From: Acidobacteria bacterium RBG_13_68_16 | GTDB taxonomy: Bacteria > Acidobacteriota > Thermoanaerobaculia > Thermoanaerobaculales > Thermoanaerobaculaceae | Length of the DNA: 39,380 bases | Direction of reading: 5' to 3' | NCBI GenBank assembly: GCA_001766905.1 | Contig: MEKI01000160.1 | Span: forward strand, 9,097 to 48,476 | Shown: positions 15,558 to 24,013 of the stretch, piece after piece | Layout of the letters: each line of letters starts with the position of its first letter | Numbering within the stretch: position 1 is the first letter of the stretch | Translations under genes and position numbers: made by a program | The notes under the pieces: generated by a model | Seen by the model: only the letters and a program-made list of their open reading frames with translations | What the model was told of the DNA's origin: nothing | Database searches by the model: none

Positions 15558-16520
15558 CTACGCCGAGGTGGGCAGGTCTGTGGCCAGCGTCGCCTCCTGG
15601 ACCTCGAAACCCGCCGAGACCCACGCCTGGAAGCCGCCCGCGAGCGGCCGGATGCGCTGGAACCCTTTCTCCTTGAGCTTGGCAGCCACCCGGGCCGCCG
15701 TGGCCTCGTTGGGTCACGTGCAGTAGAGGATGATCTCCTGCTCCGTCGGGATGCCCGCGAGCTTCTCGTCGAGCTCGTTGAGGTGAAAGCGTATGGCGCC
15801 CGGGATGGTGCGCGGATCGAACCGATAGGACAGGTTTGTCCGCACGTCGAGGATCAGCGGGTTGTGCCCTTCGACCAGCAGTCGCCTGAGATCCTCGACC
15901 GAGATGCGTGCCATGCGCAGAACGCGCTGGAACTGCACGAGCCTTGCCCAGCGCATCAGCAGGTAGAGCGCGAGCCCGAGCAGAAGGAGTGCGAGGCCCC
16001 AGGCACCCATGTGCTCGAACGCGGCTACCAGGCGGTCCACCTGGCGGTGGAAGAGTACGCCGCCTGCGACGGCGGCCCCCGCCCACACCGCCGCCCCGGC
16101 CGTGTTGTAAAGCAGGAACGTCGCCGTCGGCGTGCGCAAGATCCCGGCCAGCGGCGGTGCGACCGTGGAGTACCCGGGGATGAACTTGGCGAGGGCGAGC
16201 GACATGAGGCCGTAGCGCTCGAAGATTCCTTCGGTCTGGCGGACGCACGACTCGGGGGAAACGGACACCCGGCACACGGCCCTGAGCGCCCGATACCCGA
16301 AGCGCCGTCCGGCGAGGAACCAGGGGAAGTCTGCGATAACCGAAGCTGCAACGGCAACCGCAAGCACCAGGGGTGCCGACAGTTTGCCGTCCGCCGCCAG
16401 CGCGCCGGCGAGCACGAGGGTGGGAAGCGCGGGGATCGGCAACCCGCCCTGCTCGAGTAGGACGTTGGCGAAAACGAAGAGCAGTCCGTACCTGGCGATC
16501 AGGTCTACTAGCTGGTCCAT
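15558..16520 (-). CDS. DedA-family membrane protein fused to a rhodanese domain, probable selenoprotein (TGA at 15716-15714)
   Basis: 320-residue protein if TGA 15716-15714 is read as selenocysteine (residue 269). Residues 1 to about 200 form a DedA/SNARE-associated membrane domain with several helices and the Phe-Ile-Pro-Gly-Tyr-Ser motif. Residues 210-310 are a rhodanese domain: Leu-Ile-Leu-Asp-Val-Arg, Pro-Gly-Ala-Ile-Arg-Phe, then Ile-Ile-Leu-Tyr-Cys-Thr-Sec-Pro-Asn-Glu-Ala. The frame continues after the TGA with 51 residues of proper rhodanese C-terminus (Arg-Pro-Leu-Ala-Gly-Gly-Phe-Gln-Ala-Trp) to TAG at 15560-15558. Related fusions have Tyr-Cys-Ser/Thr-Cys-Pro-Asn-Glu, so Sec replaces the second Cys, two residues after the presumed persulfide-forming Cys267. 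Stopping at the TGA would leave the rhodanese without its active-site loop. ATG 16520 follows GGGAGC. A nonsense mutation or base error cannot be excluded. Confidence 0.8.
15685..15704 (-). promoter_or_regulatory. Candidate SECIS hairpin for the rhodanese selenocysteine codon
   Basis: On the minus strand GCCAC (15704-15700) pairs with GTGGC (15689-15685). GG (15699-15698) can pair further with CC (15693-15692), leaving a CGGC loop that starts 16 nt after the TGA and a two-base bulge. Spacing and GG-containing loop fit bacterial SECIS rules, but the stem is less perfect than that of the HdrA gene. Confidence 0.55.
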
Positions 16521-16660
16521 GCAACGCTCCCTTCGTACGAAAGTTCCGCGCCGAGCCCTGCCTTTGCGTAACGCAGCCAGCGGCCAGAATCATCCGGGTG
16601 CGGGCCGGGCCTGTCAACGGCATGAGCCTCCTCGTCGCCGTGTCTGCTATCTTCCGCCGC

Positions 16661-17284
16661 ATGGCCGAGACGCGCAGGCGCTGCTGGCTGGGAGCCCCCG
16701 ATCCGCTGATGGAGGCGTACCACGACACGGAGTGGGGCGTGCCCGTGCACGACGACCGCCGGCACTTCGAGTTCCTGGTCCTGGAGGGGGCGCAGGCCGG
16801 GCTGTCGTGGCGAACGGTGCTTCAGCGGCGCGAAGGGTACCGGCGCGCCTTCGCCGGATTCGATCCGCACAAGGTGGCGCGCTTCACCCCGGCGCGGGTC
16901 GAGAGGCTCCTCGCCGACAGCGGGATCATCAGGAACCGTGCCAAGGTCGCTTCGGCGGTCGGGAACGCCCAGGCGTTCCTCAGGGTCCAGGAGGAGTTCG
17001 GCTCGTTCGACGCCTTCATCTGGTCGTTCGTGGGTGGCAGAACGCGCGTCAACGCGCAGAGGTTGCTGAAGGACATCCCGGCCCGGACGCCGGAGTCGGA
17101 GGCGCTCTCGAAGGAGCTCGTCAGGCGGGGGTTCCGGTTCGTCGGCCCGACCATCGTGTACTCCCACATGCAGGCGTGTGGCCTCGTCAACGATCACCTG
17201 GTGAGCTGCTCACGGTACAGGGAGCTGGCGGGGCTCGCCGGGCGGGGTGCCGGCCCCGCAGCGCGCAGGGGACGGAAGAGGTGA
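16661..17284 (+). CDS. tag: DNA-3-methyladenine glycosylase I
   Basis: 207-residue base-excision repair enzyme that removes 3-methyladenine. Signatures: an N-terminal Arg-Cys-Trp with conserved zinc-ligand Cys, Tyr-His-Asp-Thr-Glu-Trp-Gly-Val-Pro-Val-His-Asp-Asp near residue 20, Leu-Glu-Gly-Ala-Gln-Ala-Gly-Leu-Ser-Trp, and near the end Phe-Val-Gly-Pro-Thr-Ile-Val-Tyr-Ser-His-Met-Gln-Ala-Cys-Gly-Leu-Val-Asn-Asp-His. ATG 16661 is preferred because the Cys-Trp motif follows at once, as in E. coli Tag; ATG 16622 in the same frame is possible. The stop overlaps the GTG of the EF-P gene. Confidence 0.92.
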   Translation: MAETRRRCWLGAPDPLMEAYHDTEWGVPVHDDRRHFEFLVLEGAQAGLSWRTVLQRREGYRRAFAGFDPHKVARFTPARVERLLADSGIIRNRAKVASAVGNAQAFLRVQEEFGSFDAFIWSFVGGRTRVNAQRLLKDIPARTPESEALSKELVRRGFRFVGPTIVYSHMQACGLVNDHLVSCSRYRELAGLAGRGAGPAARRGRKR

Positions 17285-17847
17285 TCGGAGCTACCGACAT
17301 CAAGCGCGGTGAGATCCTCGACCTGGACGGCGCGCCGTGGGAGGTCGTCGAGGTCGCGGTACAGACGCCCAGCGCACGAGGAGCCAGCCTGCTCGTGAAG
17401 ATCAAGGCCCGTAACTTGCGCACCGGACAGACGCTGGCCAGGACCCTCCGGGGCAGCGAGACGGTGCCCACCGCGGACCGCGAGAAGCGGTCCGTTCAGT
17501 ACCTCTACCGACAGGACGAGGAGTTCGTGTTCATGGACCAGGCGAGCTTCGAGCAGTTCGCGCTCTCGGCGGAGATGCTCGGTGACGCCACGGGGTACCT
17601 GACCGACGGGCTCGAGTTGCGCTCGCTCATCTACAACGGCGAGGTGCTCACCGTCGAGTTGCCCGTAACCGTTGAGTTGCGGGTGGTAGACACCGCGCCA
17701 CCGCTCAAGGGAGCGACCGCACAGGCGCAGCTCAAGCCGGCGCGGCTCGAGACCGGGATCGAGATCCTCGTGCCGCCGTACCTGGAGACGGGGGAGCGCG
17801 TCAAGGTGGACACCCGCGACGGCCGTTTCGTCGAGAGGGCGAAGTAG
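17281..17847 (+). CDS. efp: Elongation factor P family protein, EfpL/YeiP-like
   Basis: 188-residue three-domain EF-P family protein that relieves ribosome stalling at proline-rich sequences. It starts at GTG 17281, overlapping the tag stop. The loop that normally presents the modified Lys/Arg reads Thr-Pro-Ser-Ala-Arg-Gly-Ala-Ser, very like the Thr-Ala-Arg-Gly-Ala loop of E. coli YeiP (EfpL) rather than Pro-Gly-Lys-Gly of classical EF-P. Other matches to YeiP are Asn-Leu-Arg-Thr-Gly, Glu-Phe-Val-Phe-Met-Asp and Leu-Lys-Pro-Ala-Arg-Leu-Glu-Thr-Gly. The arginine at the tip may work without lysine-type modification. A second, classical efp may exist elsewhere. Subfamily placement is by motif only. 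Confidence 0.85.
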   Translation: MIGATDIKRGEILDLDGAPWEVVEVAVQTPSARGASLLVKIKARNLRTGQTLARTLRGSETVPTADREKRSVQYLYRQDEEFVFMDQASFEQFALSAEMLGDATGYLTDGLELRSLIYNGEVLTVELPVTVELRVVDTAPPLKGATAQAQLKPARLETGIEILVPPYLETGERVKVDTRDGRFVERAK

Positions 17848-17861
17848 CTGCCGGCTGCGGC

Positions 17862-18395
17862 CTAACCGGTCATGAGGTTCGCGGCGATCCAGTCCTCGAT
17901 CTCATCAGACGACGAGAAGCGAAGGGTGGGCTCGTCGGGCTGCGGCGCCTCGAACTCGGCGACGTGGCGCGCAAACACCGCGTCGGTGATGCTAGTGCGC
18001 GTCCCCTCGCGGGCGTTGGCTGCGATACGGGCGCGAATCACGTCGAGTGGCACATCCACGAAGATCACGGCGGTCGGAACGTCATAACGGAGGGCGTGTT
18101 CGCGGTAGCAGTCACGCAGCCAACGAAAGCAGCCGGTGTCGTCGAGCACGGCGCCTCTGCCCGAGGTGAATGAGGCCGCCAATCGGGACTCGGCGATGGC
18201 GCGGGAGCGCTCCCACTCTTCGACGGGCAAACCCTCGCCCCCGGGCCGGAGGCCGCGCTCGACGTTGATGTCGTCGAGGCTGACGTAGGCGAGGGAGAGT
18301 CGCTCCGCGACCGACCGCGCGAGGGTCGTCTTCCCGGAGAAGGCGAGGCCACACAGGAGGAAGAATCGCATCTGGCGACCGCCCGGGTCGGTCAT
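17862..18395 (-). CDS. P-loop kinase-like AAA protein
   Basis: 177-residue small-molecule kinase-like protein of the zeta toxin/chloramphenicol phosphotransferase-like P-loop group. Walker A: Gly-Leu-Ala-Phe-Ser-Gly-Lys-Thr-Thr. Then Ser-Leu-Asp-Asp-Ile-Asn, a likely substrate/Mg segment, Val-Leu-Asp-Asp-Thr-Gly-Cys-Phe, and a lid Arg-Ala-Arg-Ile-Ala-Ala-Asn-x-Arg-Glu-Gly-Thr-Arg. ATG 18395 has GGAG a few bases upstream; ATG 18371 is an alternative. The substrate is unknown. Convergent with the EF-P gene (14 nt apart). Confidence 0.7.
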   Translation of the reverse strand: MTDPGGRQMRFFLLCGLAFSGKTTLARSVAERLSLAYVSLDDINVERGLRPGGEGLPVEEWERSRAIAESRLAASFTSGRGAVLDDTGCFRWLRDCYREHALRYDVPTAVIFVDVPLDVIRARIAANAREGTRTSITDAVFARHVAEFEAPQPDEPTLRFSSSDEIEDWIAANLMTG

Positions 18396-18589
18396 GGCTC
18401 CACGCGCCGTTGGGGTCCTGGCCGTGCGGAAACGCAACCGGTCGGGCACAGGGCGTCTCCTGGCGGCCTGAACTCCTCGCCGCAGCACGTCAGGGCGCGG
18501 TGGTGCAATTGGGTCGACACGGGCACGGCGGAGTCTACCGATGGCCCGCCGCCCGCACAACCATCGTGCCAGCCGGGTAGGATGGGCCT

Positions 18590-19615
18590 GTGCGGACGGC
18601 GGAATTCGAGTACATCCTTCCCGAGCGGCTGATCGCTCAACAGGCACGGCCGCGAGGGACGTCCCGGCTGATGGTGGTGGACCGCGGCACCGGGTACCTG
18701 TCCCTCGACCGGATCTCAGCGCTGCCCGGCCTTCTGGCACCCGGGGACCTGATGCTCCTCAACGAGGTGCGGGTCATTCCGGCGCGCCTGCGAGCGCGCC
18801 GGCCGGGGGGCGGGGAGGCGGAGCTTCTCCTGGTGCGCCCGCTGGTCGGGTCGGCGTGGGAGGTGATGGCGCGCCCTGCGAAGCGGCTCCGTCCGGGCGC
18901 GGCGCTCACCCTGGCGCGCGGGTCCGCCGTCCCGCGTGAGCGGCTCACGGAGGGCACGTGGAGCGTGGAGTTCGACCCGCCGCTCGACGAGACCGCACTA
19001 GCCGCGGTCGGAGAGGTGCCGCTTCCGCCGTACATCCGGAGGGAGCACGGGCCCAGCGAAGCTGACCGCCTGCGCTACCAGACCGTTTATGCCCGCACCG
19101 GCCGGGCGGTGGCCGCACCCACCGCGGGCCTCCACTTCACCCCGGAGCTGCTGGCGGCGGTTGGGGAGCGCGGGGTCGAGATCGCTCGCCTGATCCTCCA
19201 CGTGGGGCCGGGGACGTTCAGGCCGGTGCAGGCGGACGATCCGCTCGAGCACACGCTGGAGCCAGAGGACTACGAGATTCGGCCCGAGGCCGCCGTCGCG
19301 CTGAACCGGGTGCTCGGATCAGGCCGACGCGTGGTGTGCGTCGGGACGACGACGTGCCGGGCGCTCGAGCACTCGCTCAAGGTCGGGTGCGGGCGCGTGC
19401 TGCCTGGGTTCCGCAGCGCCGACCTGTTCGTCCTTCCCGGCTTCCGTTTTCGCGGAACCGGCGCCCTGCTGACCAACTTTCACCTGCCGCGCTCCACGCT
19501 GCTCATGCTGGTGGCGGCACTCGCAGGGCGGAAGCCGGTGCTCTCGGCATACGAGCGGGCCGTGCGCGAGGGCTTCTCGTTCTACTCGTTCGGCGACGCC
19601 ATGCTGGTGCTCTGA
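18590..19615 (+). CDS. queA: tRNA preQ1(34) S-adenosylmethionine ribosyltransferase-isomerase
   Basis: 341-residue enzyme that builds epoxyqueuosine on tRNA by transferring the ribosyl part of SAM to preQ1. Typical blocks: Phe-Glu-Tyr-x-Leu-Pro-Glu-Arg-Leu-Ile-Ala-Gln near the start, Leu-Asn-Glu-Val-Arg-Val-Ile-Pro-Ala-Arg-Leu, Thr-Ala-Gly-Leu-His-Phe-Thr, Leu-His-Val-Gly-Pro-Gly-Thr-Phe-Arg-Pro-Val, and near the end Leu-Thr-Asn-Phe-His-Leu-Pro-Arg-Ser-Thr-Leu-Leu-Met-Leu. GTG 18590 is the start that leaves the normal short N-terminus. No tgt or other queuosine gene is adjacent. Confidence 0.95.
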   Translation: MRTAEFEYILPERLIAQQARPRGTSRLMVVDRGTGYLSLDRISALPGLLAPGDLMLLNEVRVIPARLRARRPGGGEAELLLVRPLVGSAWEVMARPAKRLRPGAALTLARGSAVPRERLTEGTWSVEFDPPLDETALAAVGEVPLPPYIRREHGPSEADRLRYQTVYARTGRAVAAPTAGLHFTPELLAAVGERGVEIARLILHVGPGTFRPVQADDPLEHTLEPEDYEIRPEAAVALNRVLGSGRRVVCVGTTTCRALEHSLKVGCGRVLPGFRSADLFVLPGFRFRGTGALLTNFHLPRSTLLMLVAALAGRKPVLSAYERAVREGFSFYSFGDAMLVL

Positions 19616-19671
19616 ACGTCCGCATCAATCGGGTACACTCTCCGGTCGTGAGTGCCTTAGGGGAGGCGACG

Positions 19672-21549
19672 ATGATGAGAATAGTCGTGTCGGCGATGCT
19701 GTTGGTCGGTGTCATGAGCGGATCGGTCGCGTTGGCGGCGGACGTCAAGGTGACGGAGAAGTACCTCTGGAACCTGGGCGACCTTTACCCGACGATGCAG
19801 GCGTTCGACCAGGCGCGCAAGCAGTTCGCCCAGCGGCTGCCGGAGGTCGATGCACAGAAGGGCAAGATCGGGACCTCGGCGGCGACGATGAAGCTAGCCC
19901 TCGATGCCTATTTCGGGATGGCCAAGGAGCTGGGTCGGATAGGGTCGTACGCGTCGATGTGGTCGGACGAAGACACCAGGATCTCGGAAGCACTCGGGGC
20001 GCGGCAGGAGATCCAGCAGCTCGGGGCGGAGTTCGCCGCGCGCTCGTCGTGGATCGCCCCCGAGGTACTGGCATTGCCCGCCGGGACGGTCGCCCGATTC
20101 CTGAAGGAGGAACCGGCCCTGGCGCCGTACCGTTTCTACCTGGAGGACATCGAGCGGACACGGGCGCATACCCTCACCCAGGGCGAGGAGAAGCTGTTGG
20201 CCCAGGCAGGGCTCGTCACGCCCGCTCCCGGCAGCATCTACGGCATCTTCTCGAACGCAGACATGCCGTTCCCCGAAGTGACGCTGTCCGACGGGAAGAA
20301 GGTCCGCCTCGACCAGGCTGCTTACTCCAAGTACCGCGCCCTCCCGGACAGGGCGGACCGCATCGTTGTCTTTCGCGAGTTCTGGAAGACGTACAACGAG
20401 TTCGAGCGCACGCTCGGGGTGACCCTGGATTCGCAGGTCAAGCGGGACTTCTTCTACGCGCAGGCCCGCAAATACCCCTCGTGCCTCGCGGCGGCGTTGG
20501 ACGGGAGCAACGTTCCTGAGGCGGTCTACCGCACGCTGATCGCCGAGACGAACAAGGCCCTGCCCACGCTGCACCGCGCGTTCCGCCTCCGCGCCAAGCT
20601 GCTGGGGATCACCGACCTCGCGTACCACGACATCTACCCGCCGCTAGTCAAACACGTGGACTTCAACTTCCCGATCGAGAAGGGAGAGGGTCTAGTGCTC
20701 GAGGCGCTTGCGCCGCTGGGGCCCGACTACGTCGGTGCTGTGAAGAAAGGCTTCGAGTCGCGCTGGATGGACGTCTACCCCCACACCGGGAAACGCTCGG
20801 GTGCGTACTCCAACGGCTCCGCATACGACGTCCACCCCTACGTGCTGATGAACTACAACGACGACTACGAGAGCGTCTCCACCGTGGCACACGAGTGGGG
20901 GCACGCCTTGCACTCGTACCTCGCCAACAAGGCGCAGCCGTTCCCGACGGCCGACTACTCGATTTTCATGGCCGAGGTGGCATCAACCTTCAACGAGGCG
21001 CTGCTGCTCCGGCGGATGCTCGATCAGGCTGGGAGCGACGACGAGCGCCTGTTCCTGCTCGGCAACTACCTCGAGGACCTGCGCGGCACGTTCTTCCGTC
21101 AGACGATGTTCGCGGAGTTCGAGCTCGCTATCCACGAGGCGGTGGAGAAGGGCGAGGCGCTCACCGGCGCCAAGCTCACCAAGATGTACGGCGAGCTGCT
21201 GCGGCGCTACCACGGGAGCGCCCAGGGCGTGGTCCGCATCCCCGATGAGTACACCGTGGAGTGGGCGTACATCCCGCACTTCTACCTCAACTTCTACGTC
21301 TACCAGTACGCCACCTCGCTGGCGGCCTCCACGCAGCTCGCACGCGAGGTCATAGACGGAAAGCCGGGCGCGCGGGATCGCTACCTCGGTCTCTTGAAGG
21401 CGGGGGGCTCCCGGTACCCGTACGAGCTGCTCAAGGAGGCCGGCGTGGATCTGGCCACGTCGGCGCCGTACCAGGCCCTCGAGGCGCAGATGAACTGGGC
21501 GATGGACGAGATCGACAAGATCGTCGCTCGCCGCGAGGCGAAGAAGTAG
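19672..21549 (+). CDS. pepF: Secreted M3-family oligoendopeptidase F
   Basis: 625-residue zinc metallopeptidase of family M3 (oligoendopeptidase F). The catalytic HExxH is His-Glu-Trp-Gly-His at residues 407-411, followed by Met-Ala-Glu-Val-Ala-Ser-Thr-Phe-Asn-Glu, which carries the third zinc ligand. Unlike the cytoplasmic lactococcal enzyme it begins with a signal peptide: a hydrophobic stretch from about residue 5 and a likely Ala-Leu-Ala-Ala cleavage site near 23, so it probably acts in the periplasm or outside. Tandem ATGs at 19672 and 19675 follow GGGGAGG. A strong terminator lies 39 nt after the stop. Probably digests peptides for nutrition. Confidence 0.9.
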   Translation: MMRIVVSAMLLVGVMSGSVALAADVKVTEKYLWNLGDLYPTMQAFDQARKQFAQRLPEVDAQKGKIGTSAATMKLALDAYFGMAKELGRIGSYASMWSDEDTRISEALGARQEIQQLGAEFAARSSWIAPEVLALPAGTVARFLKEEPALAPYRFYLEDIERTRAHTLTQGEEKLLAQAGLVTPAPGSIYGIFSNADMPFPEVTLSDGKKVRLDQAAYSKYRALPDRADRIVVFREFWKTYNEFERTLGVTLDSQVKRDFFYAQARKYPSCLAAALDGSNVPEAVYRTLIAETNKALPTLHRAFRLRAKLLGITDLAYHDIYPPLVKHVDFNFPIEKGEGLVLEALAPLGPDYVGAVKKGFESRWMDVYPHTGKRSGAYSNGSAYDVHPYVLMNYNDDYESVSTVAHEWGHALHSYLANKAQPFPTADYSIFMAEVASTFNEALLLRRMLDQAGSDDERLFLLGNYLEDLRGTFFRQTMFAEFELAIHEAVEKGEALTGAKLTKMYGELLRRYHGSAQGVVRIPDEYTVEWAYIPHFYLNFYVYQYATSLAASTQLAREVIDGKPGARDRYLGLLKAGGSRYPYELLKEAGVDLATSAPYQALEAQMNWAMDEIDKIVARREAKK

Positions 21550-21587
21550 CAAGACACACGCGGGCTTTCGGCGTGAAGGTCTCTGTG

Positions 21588-21620
21588 GGGCCGGCGCAGC
21601 ACGCCGGCCCGTTTCTTCTC
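21588..21620 (+). terminator. Intrinsic terminator after pepF
   Basis: GGGCCGGCG (21588-21596) and CGCCGGCCC (21602-21610) form a perfect 9-bp stem with a CAGCA loop, followed by GTTTCTTCTC. Good fit to a rho-independent terminator, with a modest T-tract. Confidence 0.75.
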
Positions 21621-21730
21621 CCGGGAGGCCGGCCTCGGGTCCCCGGTTCGCCGGTCACCGCGCCTGAGGCCATCGAACCGCGCTGCTCGAGCCGCGTATG
21701 ATTGGCCAGCAGGAATGCTGGGAGGAAGCC

Positions 21731-23452
21731 ATGACGTCTCGATCGAAGGCGTGGGTGGCGGTGGGCGCGGTCCTCATGGTTCTGGGCCTCGGCTTGCTGG
21801 CGATCATCCTGGGAACGCGGTACGCGACCCGGCACGTCCCGGGGAACACGCTGCTGACCGTGGGGATCTCGGGCCCGATCCCGGAGATGACGGCGGATTC
21901 GCCGTTCGGAGATTTCTTGGGCCCGCGGTTGGTCTCGCGGCAGGACCTCCGCGACGGCCTGGTGCAGGCCGCCTCCGACCCCCGGGTCCAGAAGGTGTTC
22001 GTCAAGGTGGGGGACCTGGAGGCCGGGTTCGCCACCATCCAGGAGATCCACGCGCTCCTCCAGAAGGTGCGGGAGGCGGGCAAGGAAACCTACGCGTACC
22101 TGGACACGGCCGGAGAGTTCTCGCCCGGCAACACACCGTACTTCGTCGCGAGCGCCTGCCAGAAGGTGGTGCTCAACCCCCTGGGTGACATAAACCTGAC
22201 CGGCGTAGCCGTGCGCAGCCCGTTCATCCGGGGCACGCTCGACAAGCTCGAGATCGAGCCCGACTTCCCCGGCATCGGTGACTACAAGACGGCTCGATTC
22301 CTGTACACGCAGAAGGAATTCACCCCCGCCCACAGAGAAATGATGCAATGGCTGCTGGACTCCATCACTCGGCAGATGGTCGCCGGCATAGCCAGTGGCC
22401 GGCGGATGGATCCGAAGCAGGTGGAACGCCTCGTGCAGGGCGGGCCCTACCTCGGCCCCGACGCGCTCAGGGCCAAGCTGGTCGACGAGCTGAACGACTG
22501 GGAGACGTTCGTCGAGGAGAACGGCACGAACCAGGCCAGGAAGCTGGAGCGGGTATCGCTCCGACGGTACCTCAGGGCCGGTCGGCCCGACCGCAGCGGG
22601 ACCGAGATCGCAGTCGTGGTCGCCGAGGGCACGATCCTGCGCGGCGAGAGCGGCTTCTCGCCGGCGCCGATCTTCGGCGGCGACGTCATGGGCGCCGACA
22701 CCATCTCCCGCGCCTTTCAGCAGGTGCGGGACTCGGGCGCGAAGGCATTGATCTTCCGGATCAACTCGCCGGGCGGCAGCGCAGTGGCCTCGGAGATCAT
22801 CCGCGCCGAGATGGTGCGGACCGCTAAAGAGATCCCGGTGGTGGTCTCGATGGGCGACGTGGCGGCCTCGGGCGGGTACTGGATCACCTGCGGTGCCAAG
22901 CGCATCGTCGCCGACCCGGGCACCATCACCGCGTCCATCGGCGTCTTCGGCGGGCACCTGGCAATGGCGCGATTCTGGGAGGACAAGCTGGGGATCACCT
23001 GGGGCAAGCTCGACGGTGCACCGAATGCGGCGATCTATGGCTCCCTCGACCCCTGGACCCCGGAGCAGAAGGCGGCCGTCCAGAAGTTCCTAGACCGCAT
23101 CTACGATCGCTTCCTGCAAAACGTGTCCGCCTCGCGAAACATGTCCCGCGACGCCGTGGACGCAATCGGGCGGGGACGAGTGTTCACCGGGGAGCAGGCG
23201 AAAGAGCGCGGCTTGGTGGATGCGGTGGGCGGGTTCGACGCGGCGCTTGTCGCAGCCCGTGAGCTGGCTGGCCTGAAACCCGATGCCCCGGTGGAGCTGA
23301 CCTTCTACCCACAGGCCCGCTCAATCTGGCAGCGACTGCTGGAGCGCAGCGACGACGCGGACGCCCGCATCGAGGCGATGCTGCGCGAGGTGCTGGCGGG
23401 CCGAGTCGTAACCCCGGGCCCGGTGTGGCTGGCGCCGATCAGGATCCAGTAG
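21731..23452 (+). CDS. sppA: Signal peptide peptidase SppA, long form
   Basis: 573-residue membrane-bound serine protease of family S49 that degrades cleaved signal peptides. One N-terminal transmembrane segment (about residues 6-30) is followed by two S49 repeats, as in the 67-kDa E. coli enzyme. The catalytic lysine is K186 in Gly-Asp-Tyr-Lys-Thr-Ala, and the nucleophile is S380 in Asp-Val-Ala-Ala-Ser-Gly-Gly-Tyr-Trp; Asn-Ser-Pro-Gly-Gly-Ser precedes it. ATG 21731 has GGAGGAA just upstream. Downstream genes are unrelated, so it is probably transcribed alone from the gap after the pepF terminator. Confidence 0.92.
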   Translation: MTSRSKAWVAVGAVLMVLGLGLLAIILGTRYATRHVPGNTLLTVGISGPIPEMTADSPFGDFLGPRLVSRQDLRDGLVQAASDPRVQKVFVKVGDLEAGFATIQEIHALLQKVREAGKETYAYLDTAGEFSPGNTPYFVASACQKVVLNPLGDINLTGVAVRSPFIRGTLDKLEIEPDFPGIGDYKTARFLYTQKEFTPAHREMMQWLLDSITRQMVAGIASGRRMDPKQVERLVQGGPYLGPDALRAKLVDELNDWETFVEENGTNQARKLERVSLRRYLRAGRPDRSGTEIAVVVAEGTILRGESGFSPAPIFGGDVMGADTISRAFQQVRDSGAKALIFRINSPGGSAVASEIIRAEMVRTAKEIPVVVSMGDVAASGGYWITCGAKRIVADPGTITASIGVFGGHLAMARFWEDKLGITWGKLDGAPNAAIYGSLDPWTPEQKAAVQKFLDRIYDRFLQNVSASRNMSRDAVDAIGRGRVFTGEQAKERGLVDAVGGFDAALVAARELAGLKPDAPVELTFYPQARSIWQRLLERSDDADARIEAMLREVLAGRVVTPGPVWLAPIRIQ

Positions 23453-23491
23453 CGACCGCCGGCTCTCGAGCGCTAAACGGAGGGAATCGAA

Positions 23492-23905
23492 ATGACCGGA
23501 GGACCGACTACAGGTTCGCGGAACCGGCCGACGCGGAAGCGGCGCGATCACGAACCGCCCGCCGCGGTCGCGGAGTGGGGCTGGCGGTATCACCACCTGG
23601 GCATCCCGCGTGAGAACCCTAGGCCCGGCGAAAGGAACCTCGAGCACCTGAGGATTCACGTTGCCGGCTTCGAAACGAGCCCCTACGGGATCGAGTGGAT
23701 ACAGTTCGGGCCCGACTGCGCGGTGTCCGAGCTCGCCAGGACAGTACCCCACATCGCCTTCGAGGTTGACGACCTAGAGGAGGCGCTCCGGGGCAAGGAG
23801 ATCCTGAGCCCGCCCAGCTCCCCCTCCGAAGGTGTCAGGGTGGCGATGATCGTCCACGACGGCGCGCCCATCGAGCTGCTCGAGTTCCGCAAACCGTCCC
23901 GGTAG
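23492..23905 (+). CDS. VOC/glyoxalase-like protein
   Basis: 137-residue protein with one vicinal-oxygen-chelate fold unit: Tyr-His-His-Leu-Gly-Ile-Pro near residue 34, His-Ile-Ala-Phe-Glu-Val-Asp-Asp near 87, and Pro-Ile-Glu-Leu-Leu-Glu-Phe at the end. The His near the start and Glu at the end are the usual metal-ligand positions. The first 25 residues are basic and not conserved. ATG 23492 follows GGAGGG. The substrate is unknown. Confidence 0.72.
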   Translation: MTGGPTTGSRNRPTRKRRDHEPPAAVAEWGWRYHHLGIPRENPRPGERNLEHLRIHVAGFETSPYGIEWIQFGPDCAVSELARTVPHIAFEVDDLEEALRGKEILSPPSSPSEGVRVAMIVHDGAPIELLEFRKPSR

Positions 23906-24013
23906 CGGACGGCTCCGAGCGTGCTGAGCCTGCCGGTGCCGGTGTGTCGTCCGTCGGGGCCATTGAAATACCGATCGGCACCTCACCGTTCTGTCCCGAG
24001 GAGGAGGCTCGCA

